Source: Seriola aureovittata (taxonomy: Eukaryota > Chordata > Actinopteri > Carangiformes > Carangidae). Taken from it: a DNA stretch of 64,000 bases. This document shows, piece by piece, positions 11,992 to 23,299 of the stretch. Where the stretch lies: contig NC_079380.1 of NCBI RefSeq assembly GCF_021018895.1, positions 310,001 to 374,000 of the forward strand, in the 5' to 3' direction. The position numbers and the translations under genes were made by a program. The notes beneath the pieces were generated by a model. It was not told the origin of the DNA and ran no database searches. It was given only the letters and a program-made list of their open reading frames with translations. Position 1 is the first letter of the stretch. Each line of letters starts with the position of its first letter.

Positions 11992-12853
11992 ATAGTGTAT
12001 GAGGTGGTCACAGATGGCTGGCTGACATATGTGGAGGGCGTCTGTGTCATCTGGTTCACCATTGAGGTGATGCTGCGCGTCATCTTCTGCCCTGATAAGG
12101 CAGAGTTCTTCCGCAGCGCCCTTAACATAATAGACTTTGTGGCCATTGTGCCCTTTTACCTAGAGGTAGCGCTGAGTGGCCTCTCCTCCAAAACAGCCAA
12201 AGATGTGCTGAGTTTCCTGCGTGTGGTGCGTTTTGTCCGTATCCTGCGTATATTCAAGCTCACCCGCCACTTTGTCGGTTTACGGGTCTTGGGCCACACT
12301 CTGCGGGCAAGCACCAACGAGTTCTTGCTGCTCATCATCTTCCTGGCACTTGGCGTCCTCATCTTTGCTACCATGATTTACTACGCTGAACGCATTGGTG
12401 CTGACCCAGATGATCCAACGGCTGCAGCCCACACCAACTTCAAGAACATCCCAATTGGTTTCTGGTGGGCTGTAGTGACCATGACCACACTTGGCTACGG
12501 AGATATGTATCCTGAGACATGGTCGGGAATGCTGGTGGGTGCCCTCTGCGCCTTGGCTGGTGTGCTGACCATTGCTATGCCTGTGCCCGTCATTGTCAAC
12601 AACTTTGGCATGTATTACTCCCTGGCCATGGCCAAGCAGAAGCTCCCCAAGAAGAGGAACAAGCACATCCCCCGAGCGCCACAGCCAGGCAGCCCCAACT
12701 ACTGCAAGCCAGATGCCCTGGCCATGGCAACCGCTTCACCGCACAGGCTGATGGGCAATGTACTAGGGCCGGGCATGGTAGGATCTGGCAGCATGATGGG
12801 TACTGGAGACTGCCCACTGGCACAGGAGGAGATCATTGAGATCAACAGGGCAG
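11992..12853 (+). CDS. kcnc3: Kv3.3-like voltage-gated K+ channel, main exon (S2-S6 and pore)
   Basis: This 862 bp exon (287 codons plus one base) follows CACCCTGCAG and ends at CAG|GTGAGT. It encodes S2 ([12 protein letters not shown], from 12028), S3 (from about 12121), the S4 voltage sensor (about 12213-12272, basic residue every third position in [16 protein letters not shown]), S5 (from about 12322), the pore helix with selectivity filter TLGYGD (GYG at 12493-12501), and S6 with the PVPVIVNNF gate motif. The product is one subunit of a tetrameric plasma-membrane K+ channel; Kv3 channels open at high voltage and close fast, which allows fast-spiking neurons to repolarise. After S6 the tail reads [18 protein letters not shown], then a Gly/Met-rich linker, then [26 protein letters not shown] is the Kv3.3 form; Kv3.1 has a Leu after PQ and a Ser after CK. 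An unspliced transcript would add only Gly-Glu and stop at 12859. The exon is intact, without frameshift. Kv3.1 is the main alternative assignment. Confidence 0.95.
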
Positions 12854-13300
12854 GTGAGTGATTGAACAGAATTAAGATCATGTAAAAGTATGTAGTATGT
12901 TAAAGTTCCAGTGGGCCTTGAAAGTGCGTTGATATGATGAGGAAAATGAAAAACAGCAGAAAGTACCATATTTTTATTAAAATGTCCCAGCATGTCAGAC
13001 TGAATCGGCTGAATTGCTGAGAACAACAGATGTGCTCATGGGAGGCAAAGCAAATCTGCAGAAATCTTTCGCCTCTAGTTTAAATGTATACCCTCAGATT
13101 TCTCTCTTAATCCAAGAATCAAACCTCTTGATGGAAATTTCTGATTATTATAATAATATTAATATAATAATCTGTCTCTCAACTGTCAAAATACAGTTAA
13201 AAATGCCCATTATCAGAGCCTGAACTGACATTTTCAAATATGCCATAGGTATTCAACTAAGAATTACAGATGGGTCACCAATTAAATAAAAACCAACATC
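12854..13300. other. intron, 5' part
   Basis: Intron sequence after the main channel exon. AT-rich; nothing recognisable. Confidence 0.8.
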
Positions 13301-13302
13301 AA

Positions 13303-13750
13303 GTGTCGTAGTAAGTTGTTGTTCCACCACAAGCCACAAAAACAGCTTCAATGTGCCTTGGCATTGATTATCCAAGTCCCTGGACTCTGCTGGAGGAGGA
13401 ACACTCTTCTTCCAAAAAGCTGTTTCCTCATGTGGTGTTTTGATGATGGTGGTGGAGAACTCTGTCTAACACGTTGCTCCAAAATCTCCCATAGGTGTTC
13501 AACTTTCAACCGTGAAGGCCACAGCATATGACTCACATCATTTTAATACTCAACAAACCATTAAGTGACTCCTCGTGTCCTGTGGATACATAGTCATCCT
13601 GAAAGAGACCACTCTGATGAGGATAGAACTGTTTCATCTTGAAATAAGGAAGATCACTTACAACAACTGTGTATTGATTTGCAGTGACCCTTCCCTTCTA
13701 GGGGACGAGTTAACCCAAACCAAACCAGCACAATGCGGCCCTACCCCTGA
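13303..13750 (-). pseudogene. Tc1/mariner transposase relic
   Basis: On the - strand, fragments match the C-terminal half of fish Tc1-like transposases: a GLFQDD segment at about 13600-13620 (second catalytic Asp; the usual NAP that follows is lost), then EHLWEILEQRVRQ at about 13450-13490 and PPPSSKH. Between MLWPS and EHLW the SPDLNPI sequence preceding the catalytic Glu is missing, and the frame is broken. Neither terminal inverted repeat was found. A dead, truncated copy inside a kcnc3 intron. Confidence 0.85.
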
Positions 13751-13754
13751 CTTT

Positions 13755-14651
13755 TTTCAGTCCTCCCTAAATAGATATAACTTTCTCAGTTTTAAAACTT
13801 GTTTTTAACCCATTCAAAAATCTGATTGTGATATTATATGTTTAGATTGCATATAGGATGCTTGCTTTTTGACACAAAAAAGTGTACTTTACTGTATATC
13901 AATTTTCCTACCTGGGATGTTAAAACATTTGAACTGAGAATGACGATAGAACCTTATAATATAATTTCAACAACCAATTGACTAACCCTAACCCTAACCA
14001 ATGTTATGTTTTACCTCTAACCACCAAAATTTACAATCCTTGAACTTCATTGGACACTGTATATGGCTTGAATTTGATGTGAGCATTGGAATGTGGTTGT
14101 TGTTGAGCTGTAGAGGTCATTGAAATGCTTGTGTATTGCTACGGGCTTGGACATTATTTTGGACACAGTTTGTTTTTGGATCAAACATCTCTTTTTCCTT
14201 ACTTTAATACTTACAGAGCTCCAAATTCTAAAGTTAATAGAGTGGCCTTAACAAAAATAATAATACAAAACAGTCAAAGTTTCTCACTTTCTCATCAACT
14301 GGAGGTCAGATTTCAAGCACTAAACTGATGTGGGAAGTGTGTATCTAACAGGGTTTGAAGCTGTAAATAACTTACTGCTGTCCTTATTTTCCTTAGAGTG
14401 GGGTACACTAAAATAGATTTTAATTTACAACAGGATGCTAAAGCTGAAAAAAACCTTATTACTCTCTCTTGACAATACATCTCTTTCTTCTCCCAGACAG
14501 ATGCCATACTGCCGAGGTTGACATGTTCTGATAATCCTGGATTGGGTCTATACAGATTTACAGTATTTTCTGACTGTCAAAACATTGATCCACGCCATCT
14601 CATCTTATCTCTGGTCTGCTGTTTTAATGAACATGTCTATCATCTGAATAT

Positions 14652-14686
<35 letters not shown>

Positions 14687-15055
14687 TCCACCCCTCTGGG
14701 GTGTACCTGCAACTGTGCAACAGTAGGTCATATATCAGATAATATTTGACAGCTCAGTTGAAAGCTACAAATTCTGTTTACCCTGTAGCCATCTCCTGAT
14801 TTAGGCATCTGTTGTGATGGTTTAGGTTTGGGTAAGGAAGCTTGGGAATTCATTATGTTAATGAGTGTCCTCACAAAGATAGAAGTTCACGCGTGCGTGT
14901 GTGCAGCACAGTTTATATTTCACTTTCTCTCTTCTTCTCTCACTTCTTTGTTTAACCTCTCTCATTCGATGCTGTGCGTGATGATGAGTGTGTACAGCCT
15001 GCCCTGCTGCAGTCTGTTGGTCAAGTGGTCAAGATAACTAAGATACTACTAATGT
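13755..15055. other. intron, middle part
   Basis: No gene. 13980-14000 has three copies of a CCCTAA-like unit (interstitial telomere-like, too short to matter). TG array at 14654-14685. 14806-14895 carries a repeat also found at 28480-28570 (GTGATGGTTTAGGTTTGGGTA...). Confidence 0.7.
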
Positions 15056-15059
15056 TCCT

Positions 15060-15519
15060 TTACACAATCCTCCTCCTTCCTTCTCCTGTCTATGATTCTG
15101 TCTTTTCTCTCTTTAATATCACTTTCGCTTTCTAATTGTTTTTCTCCACCACTTCTCTTTTTCCTGCTTGTTTCTCATCTCCTCCCTTGCTTCTCCTTGT
15201 CCTCCTCTGAGTCACTCCTCACCAAATCTGGACTTATCTCCGTTTTGCATTTTCATCTCTCTTATGCTCTCAACCTTACTTTCCCCTCTTCTCTTCTTCT
15301 TTTACTGTGCCCCCCACTCACCCAACCCCAAGTATCCCCTTTCTCCCTACTTCAAATTGGTATCTCTCTTTTTTTTTTCTCCTATCAATTATGCCTCTCT
15401 TATTTTGTTTGCTGTACCCATCGTTAATGTTTCTCCTTTCATTTCTACCACTTTTTTTTCTTTACCTCCACTGTTGCCCCATATCTCTCCACTACCCATG
15501 CATTTGTCCCCTCTCCCAG
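15060..15519 (+). promoter_or_regulatory. very long polypyrimidine tract before tail exon
   Basis: About 450 bp with strong C/T strand bias leads directly into the CTCTCCCAG acceptor at 15519. It supplies the polypyrimidine tract of that exon and is far longer than splicing needs. Open frames inside it are low complexity and not genes. Confidence 0.7.
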
Positions 15520-15732
15520 ACTCCAAGCAGAATGGTGACACGGCGGCCAACGCAGCAGCCTTAGCCAACGAGGATTGCCCCACCATCGACCAGGTCCTTG
15601 GGGACGAGCGCAGCCCGGCCACCGCGGGCCTTGGTTCCACCACTAGTCGCGAGCGATACCCACATGACCGGGCCTGCTTCCTGCTGAGCGCTGGGGAGTT
15701 CCAGCGCACGACAGACGGGAACGTTCGTAAAG
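15520..15732 (+). CDS. kcnc3: Kv3.3-like K+ channel, cytoplasmic tail exon
   Basis: The 213 bp exon lies between CTCTCCCAG and AAAG|GTAGGA. It joins the previous exon in phase 1, the split codon giving Asp, so the junction reads NRA-D-SKQNGD, the conserved Kv3 sequence at this splice site. It encodes about 70 residues: AAALANEDCPTIDQ, an acidic/Ser-Thr-rich stretch, then RERYPHDRACFLL and DGNVRK. The DRACFLL form is typical of Kv3.3; Kv3.1 and Kv3.4 have other residues before CFLL. It is strongly GC-rich compared with its pyrimidine-rich upstream intron. Kv3 genes splice alternative C-terminal ends after the RK at the end of this exon. Reading through the donor would add about 20 residues with a Gly run and stop near 15790. 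Confidence 0.93.
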
Positions 15733-17350
15733 GTAGGAGTGCTGAGGGGTGGAGGATTGGGGGGGGGGGGTCGCCTGATGCATGGTCTTGATTGATTTAT
15801 ACAGATAATGTGAGCAGGCTGAAAAAACATCCACACGGATGTAACAGTCAGACTCCCAAGCAAAGATATCCAATTATACCCATACAGGACAAAATAATAA
15901 GAACAACCAACAATATAAAAATGCATTTACTGGTGTTCATGATAATATCTCGACCCCTCTGCACCTATAGAATATAACTCACACACACAGTCACACATAC
16001 AGCTGTAGCAAAAAGTTGATGCAAAAGCACATGCACACCATACAGATGTCATAAAAATATATTAATTATAAGTGTTTTTCAAAATCAAAGTACTGAAGAA
16101 GCCCAAATTCTTTATGCTTAGGTAAAATCAACACACATAAACACATATCACATTTCCCCTCGTTCCTCTGTCATTTTGAGTGATGGCAGTATCAGTATCA
16201 CTCCCTTCAGATCTCTCCCTGTGTCACTAATAACATATCAATGTGCACTGAATGGCATTGATGTTTTAATCCAGTGATTCTGCTCATTCACTCCTTCAGA
16301 CTGCAACAATAGTAGAATAGGTCCCCTTCATGTATTTATCCTGCATCAGTGCTGCAGAGGTACTGCAGAGGTTGCTGCAGCACTACCATATGCATTGATG
16401 TAGAAGTGACTGGATTCACTGTAGTGGAACACAAAACTATTCCTGACAGTTTTTCGTGAGTTGTGGTCAAAGAATTCAATATTCAGAGTCTGCACCAAGG
16501 TGGATCAACAGTCACTCATTGGTGTTATTCTATTTTTTTTACTGTCAACAAATCCCCAAAATAACGAAAGAAGACTAGCATCAATTGTTTGTTCAAATGG
16601 ACCTCTAGTCACTGTGGGAATTATGACATTTGTCATGAGCATGATGTGTTGTGATGATGTTATTAGCACCATAAATTCTTGTAGAGAGTAGATTGGGGTG
16701 GATGGATGAATTAACAAATTGCTAAAAATAAGTAACCCACGCATTGCTGCTTAATTTCTAAATCTTCCTCTGGACCATACTGTAAGTTGTCATTATTCAA
16801 ACACTTAGATTTTGCTGCTACAAGTGTAGTATCTGTTTCATGCTCAAAACATCTGCAGACAATAGACACTTTACCCACCACCTACCTAATTCTATTCCTG
16901 TGAGTGCAGTTTTCTCACAGGTTTCTTTTTAGTTACTATGTATATATACTGTGCATTTGTTTTTCAAGGAAAAGCTCTGACATATACATTTTTTAAATTA
17001 AAGTTACTGATGTGTTATATTCATTTGTTCTTGCGTTCTTTTTTTGAAACTTCAGTTTCCTTGTGTGCGGTCAATAAAGTATTCTGATTATAGTATGTCA
17101 TTGATTCTACATGGACCAACAGATTTAGTCCACAAATGGTTGTCCAGAATTGCTCTTCCAGAGGTCAAAGCAAATAAACAAAGAAAGTACAAAAGAGTAC
17201 TGGTATTGCTTTTTTATTTCTTATGCTGATAATTGTTACTTAGGACCTGCGCAAATGTATGGATTGCCTCACCTATAGCTGTACACTATAGTTTTTAACA
17301 ATCGTTACTGAAATAGAAGGAAATTATTGGGGAGTAACAGTGTGTGCGGG
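15733..17350. other. large intron, first part
   Basis: Starts with the GTAGGA donor and an 11-base G run near 15760. Otherwise AT-rich with nothing recognisable. Confidence 0.7.
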
Positions 17351-17355
17351 ACTGA

Positions 17356-17868
17356 GGCTTGTCCACACTACTATGGGGTTTTTGAGCACAGAAAAATTAG
17401 ACATTTGGAAACACTGCTGGCCCCGTTTTAGTTTGAAAACTCTGGGGTTGTGTTGTAGTCTGGATGGGCAAAAATGGAGACCTTTGTAAACAATGATGTA
17501 GACACCACGGTCTCTCTCTGATTGGGTCTCATCAGCCTCGACTACCAGCGGTAATGCAACATGAATAAGGAATTACAAGTGTTACTGACCATGTTGTCTT
17601 TGCTAGAATCTTTAGTTCTAAAATTTTGCATTTTAACATGAATCAACTGCCAAGTAGACAATCTGCTTCCTGCTTACACTGGCTCGTGCATGATCAGTGT
17701 ACATGAATGGTCATGCGATATTCATTTTCAGGTGTGTTAGTATGGACGGAGATCGTTATTGACATGGAAAAAACGGTAACGGTAACGATAAAACGGTCAT
17801 CTGGACAGAGATCGTTTTCGTTTGAAAACTTTGTTTTTAGATGAAAACATAGGAGTGTGGACGTAGCC
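17356..17868. mobile_element. MITE-like DNA transposon with terminal inverted repeats
   Basis: The left end reads GGCTTGTCCACACTACTATG. The right end, reverse-complemented, reads GGCTACGTCCACACTCCTAT. They match over about 20 bp with few differences. The body (about 510 bp) has no transposase and contains subterminal AACGGTAACG and GTTTTCGTTTGAAAAC motifs. This looks like a non-autonomous, probably hAT-related fish element; the target duplication is not clear. Confidence 0.7.
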
Positions 17869-17879
17869 CGAACCAAGAT

Positions 17880-20800
17880 AAACTACAGTGTGTGTGTTCA
17901 TGGTAATGAAGGAACATGCCACAGTGTAACAGTAAGGCTCATTGTTGTATGTTAAATAGTTTTTGGACAAAAATTAAGCCCTTATGGTCCAGAGGAATTA
18001 GATATATACGCAAAACTTAGAATCAATTCATTGTTAATTATGGTCTTTTAATGGATTTGATTTGCTGACAGTAAGAAAAATACAAAATCATCCTTTAAAG
18101 CTCTAACATCTTGCACTTAACTGGAACTTTCTTGCAACATTTTACGATACAAATATTTAAATCTGTTTCTGTGTTTCTTATGTACAGTCCAGGTGATATG
18201 TGGAAATATTTTTCAAGGCGTTGGATTTGTCAGGACCCACAGACAGAAACAGAAATGGATTTTTTGAAGTAAATGCATTTGACACATTCTTTTTAAACTA
18301 AGTTGTTATGGTCATATTTAATATTATTCTACTATTTATAGTCACTGTATCATCAGGGTTAATGAACAAGACGACAACATGCATGCAACAGACATGGTAT
18401 TATAATGTCTAGGCTAGGTTCTCAGATACTGTGATTTCCTTCTCACAATATCACTGAAGTGAACAGTTAGGATGTTATATATGGTATTGTTGTAACCCTT
18501 GACCATCAGAACGGAGGGGTAGACATATACTTTTCTATGTTATCGTGTTTGGTTCAGGAGATATTATGCAAATACATAATAGGCTATCGGAAAGTAAAAT
18601 GGCCATCATGGCCGCTACAAGGCATTTTTGTGATGGCTCCATTTCATGTTCACAGCCCCAAACTGTACAAGTGTACCAAGTTTCATATCACCTCAAATTT
18701 GGCACATATCACCTGGACTATTAAGTCTTTAGAATTGAATCTGGCAGTACAGACAGATGAGTGTCTTTCTGCTGTCAGGCATCACATAAGGCTTCTTCAT
18801 GTCTCTTCCTCACTCTATCACTCTATTTCATGATATAGTATATTTTCTCATGCAATTCACTAACATTCTACCTTTCTCTCTCTCTCCTCCCCACACTCTA
18901 TTCTTCATCATTTCTTTTGTGTACCTCCTCTACTGTCTTACCATCTTTCCTTTGCCCTATTCTCTTACTGCTGCTATTCTTCTTTTTCCTTTTCTATTTC
19001 ATGCTCATCTCACTGCTTGCTGTCTCTCATCTTTCATTCAATATTTCTGCTCATTTTCCTGCTGCCACCTTGACCTGCTAACACTAAAATAATTCCCTTA
19101 ATTTTCAAATATAACCCCTAACACCTTGCACACTCCTATACACACTTCCCACATTCACATATACACACATAAACACACTCCAAAATGTGTAATATCCTCC
19201 CTGGGAGAAGAGTGGTTCAAGCCAGAGGGGCCTCTGCTACAGCAGGACCTCAGTGTTCATTCCAGTTCCTGTTGGATCAGACCATAGAAACACAGGTAAC
19301 ACTTCCACACAGGAAGATTTAGTTTACTTTAGTTTAGTTTACTTTGATTTGATTACTGGAATAGACTTGATTAGATTAGATTAGAGTAGATTAGATTAGA
19401 TCGGACTAGGTTCCATTAGATTGGGCTAAAACAGACTAGATGAATTAGACCAGACTACACTAGATTTGTTTAGATCAGACTTGATTATGTTGATTATATT
19501 AATAGAAGATTAGTCGACACCAGAGCAAACAAGATTTGATTAAATTAAATCAGACTGAATTCGGCAAGACCAAAATATATTACATTATAATTCTGGTTCA
19601 AACCTGTTTATTTTAGAATATATTAGAAATACTTAGACTTCCCTAGACAGATTATCATAATTTTGATTAATTCAGAATAGACTAGACTTGTCTAATCTGA
19701 ATTAGATTAGATCACAGTGGTATGTGTCAAGCTTTATTAGCCTACTTGCTACTGCTCCATCTCTTTACTGCTTGTCTTGTCAAAAAATGTAGAATTAAGC
19801 TAATTACAAGCAGGTTAGCTTGTCAGCATTTGCTCCAGTATACCCTACTCTTAGCACAAAACAAATCACATATAAATACAACAGAATTATATTTGTGCCT
19901 CAATATTGTGCAAGCAGTGAGATATTTTGAGAGAAGAATAAAGTCAGAAAATAATTTTTTGCAAGCACATAAGTCATATTTTGTAGAGAAATTACTATTA
20001 CATTTTATCATACTATAAAAAAAAGGCTCATGCTACTTAACTGGTACTGTATAAACTACTAGCATGTACCTTTATTGTGCCAGCTGCATCCAATTACAAT
20101 TGGAAGTGCTTCCCTGCAGATACGTTCACTGGCGTATGGTGAAATCAAGTCTCTCCATTGGAATTGTAGTAATTAATGAAACAACTCACATGGGTAAAGT
20201 AAAAATTCACAAACATCTTTTTTTAGTTGAGTTTAACTTTGGTGAATTATGACCAACAAGTTTGCGTTGTTAACCAATAGGAAGCTGTTTTGACGACGAT
20301 TTAGAGAGTACTAAATGGAAGAGCTACAGAGTTAAGTGTTATCCACTAACCTCTGTTTGAGTATAAACTCATCCACAGAAAGCTCAGGGAGTATTTCTAG
20401 TTCATTTGTGCCATTATACATTTCATTCAGAGTTTCATTGAAAGGGAAAAAAATACTCTCTAGCTATTGTGAGCTAGCAGCAGCAGCATGTGCTGGCTTG
20501 CTACTCAGTTTGCAGTTAGTTACAATTCGCTGACTAGTCCTGTGAGCAGACCCTACATCCTCAAGCTTCTTGAACCAAATATTTTGCACTGAGAAATTCC
20601 GCTGTGCCACTTTCCAATCCTACCCCAATTTCCTTTTTCTTACTAGTGATTGGAGACAAAGCAGTTGCAAAGAAGGGAATTTTGTTCAAATTAAATTACT
20701 TTTTACTTATGTGTTTGCAAAAATATTAATATTCAACATTTCAACAATATAAAATATTATAATGCCACAGTTAGACATAATTTTCTTTGTAAAGACCTAC

Positions 20801-21115
20801 TGTAAAAACTGACCTAATGTAAAGTCAAATCCCTGCAAGAAGAATCAGCAGTCAGTCACAGTTGTACACACATATCCTAGCAGCTCTTAACTGAACATAT
20901 TGTGTGACTGTGAGCATGGCTGTGTGACTAAATGCATGCCTCTATGTATGCATTTATTAGCCTATTTATGAGTAAAGGGATATGGCTTCCTTCTTTACAC
21001 CTATGGTATGTTGTCACCACCAGAGAGAACAGGTCATGGGGTCAGACTTGGTCTAAAGGTTAAGGTTCACAGTGCGGGTCCAAGACTTATGTGTGTTGTT
21101 GCTGTTTTTATTTTG
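17880..21115. other. large intron, second part
   Basis: No gene. 18480-18830 includes a stretch (GTGTACCAAGTTTCATATCA...) that has the look of an interspersed repeat. 18795-19080 is pyrimidine-rich. Confidence 0.6.
19330..19480. repeat. degenerate TTAGA/GATTA minisatellite
   Basis: Many imperfect TTAGA-type units (GATTAGATTAGAGTAGATTA and variants), decaying to about 19720. Confidence 0.8.
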
Positions 21116-21119
21116 TTGT

Positions 21120-21395
21120 TGTGTTACTGTCTCCTTCCCCAGGTTGTGTCAGGTCATGCGTTTGTACATTGGCTCTTGTTGGTCTGTGTTACACTATCCA
21201 TCTGTCTTTTTGTCTGTCTGTTTCTCCATTTATTTTTCTTTCTTTGTTTCTGTCTGTACGTCCATCATTTTCTGTGTGTATGTGTGTCTTGTATGTAGCT
21301 GTCTTCCCCTCCTCCTGCTCCTCCTCTTCCTCGTCCTTCTCCTCCTCTCACCCGGTCTCCTCTCACTCTGGTACTTACAGATAAGGGTTGGGGGT
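21120..21395 (+). promoter_or_regulatory. pyrimidine tract with strong acceptor
   Basis: About 250 bp of T/C-rich sequence ends in GGTACTTACAG at 21380. In the phase of the exon ending at 15732 the following bases would add Asp-Lys-Gly-Trp-Gly and stop at 21396. This could be a cryptic or alternative acceptor; weak evidence. Confidence 0.2.
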
Positions 21396-22214
21396 GAAGG
21401 CAAGAGGTGAACATGAACTAAGCACTTTGGGTCAACCTTGTTCCAGTGGGTCGGGGCAGTCTTGTTCCTGAACTGCTTTTGGGGAGATGGTGCCTGGTCT
21501 TTTCATACTTTTCATTATGGAGAAAATGTTATGATACAACTGTCTTGGTTTGCAGATTTTAATGTTTAGTTAGAACTCATTGTCGCACTGAGACCAGTCA
21601 AATATAAAATATCAAATATTATTGAGAATCAAAACCAAAATGAAAAGTATTTTGCCCATTGAGTTTTTCACAAAAATTAACATAAGTATTAACAGAACAA
21701 ACATAAGTGAATAAATGGGGATTCATTTAAACTTGTTTGTTATGGGATGGGTGCCAGAGTGACAGTGACTAATGTACACTGGTTGGCTTGTTGCCTGACC
21801 AGGAGAGTGAGAGCTGATTGCTGATTGGTTAGTTGGTCGGTTTCCTCTGTCTTCTCCTCTGGAACTGACCTCAAGTCAGTTTTTACAGCACAGCTCACAG
21901 AGAGCACTGTTTTGCTTTACAACAACTGCTTTATGGGCTCACGTATATTCGATTTACAAAAAGGTTTTAAAAGTACCCACTGCACTTTCAAATGAAGCAG
22001 TATCTGCTGTAGCTCAGCAGTGTCTTACTCTCTGTCAGGCTGGGCTAGAACACTGACTGCTGTCATAGTGCTTCAAAGGTCGACATTAGTTTACAACAGT
22101 TAATGTTTTCATTTCAAGTACAAAGACACACAAACCTAGAGGGTTCATAGAGAAAACCAACAGACAGATGATCAGGCAGTAAGACAGAGACAGACAAAAC
22201 TCTAAGCCTAAAAG

Positions 22215-22215
22215 A

Positions 22216-22251
<36 letters not shown>

Positions 22252-22258
22252 AACACAC

Positions 22259-22294
<36 letters not shown>
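22215..22294. repeat. compound CT/CA microsatellite
   Basis: (CT)n at 22215-22241 passes directly into (CA)n at 22242-22294. Confidence 0.97.
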
Positions 22295-22295
<1 letters not shown>

Positions 22296-23146
22296 GGTAA
22301 GTATAAAAACACATTTGAAGGACTGTGCAAACTAGCAACGTGGTGTCTATCACTGTTGGCTGTGATGTGATAGCCTCTTAGCTTTTTCTCTCTGCACTCA
22401 AAAAGCTTCAAACCCTCCAGAAAAAGAAATTAGCTGACAACTTTTGGAAAAATCTGTGCTTTATTTATCTTGTCATCTTCTTACATTTTATTAATCTTAG
22501 CAAGATAAATCAAGCACACCTGAAACATTCAGTCACATTGTGGTCACTAGGCTTTTGTGTTTAAAAGTGCCACTGTCTTCCAAACCATCTATGGCACTCC
22601 TCTTTCCTTCCTCCCTGCGTCTCTCTCGCTGACATTATTACAGATCGTGCAGTACTCAGATGGGATTAATTACAGAGCTTAATGTCACTGCTTTCACTAT
22701 AATCCAGTGCCATCAGATCTGTGGTTGTGAAGGGCAGGGAGAACGGAAAAGAGTATTTTGGAGGCATTCAGAAAGGAAAACATCGCCTTGGAACGCTTTT
22801 CCCTGCTGTGTAACTTTTTAGTATTATTTTTACTTTTCCCAGAGTTCCTTTTGTATGAATTGGAAATAGAGCAGGAGCTGCTACTTCTGGTTCAAAAAGA
22901 CTGAAATAAGACAGATAAGACAGCAGTGTAATAAAAGATGCAAAACTCTTCAACACCCACCGCTGCTTTGTCTCCATTAGATGGATTCCTTTTGTATGTA
23001 GTTTGGTCATGGTCTTATTTTTTGATATGCAGTGCTTTGACCTTTCAATGATTCTGGCACAAGGGCACAAGTCACGGGATGTCCAACAATTTAGAAGACC
23101 TTTCATGCTCTGTATTTTTTTCAGATTGTCTGATTATTTTTGAATC

Positions 23147-23147
23147 A

Positions 23148-23232
<85 letters not shown>

Positions 23233-23274
23233 CCTACATGTCTATCTATCCATCTATCTGGCTATCTATCTATG
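23147..23274. repeat. TCTA tetranucleotide array
   Basis: About 85 bp of pure TCTA followed by about 43 bp with CCTA, CATG and GGCT interruptions. Confidence 0.97.
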
Positions 23275-23299
23275 TTAGAGTTGGGGATGTACTCATGTT

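Noticed and set aside
13978..14002. Telomere-like CCCTAA repeats
   Set aside because: Only about three units; too short to be a telomere or a meaningful interstitial array.
15092..15500. Long Ser/Leu/Phe-rich open frames
   Set aside because: Low-complexity translation of a polypyrimidine tract; the real exon starts at 15520.
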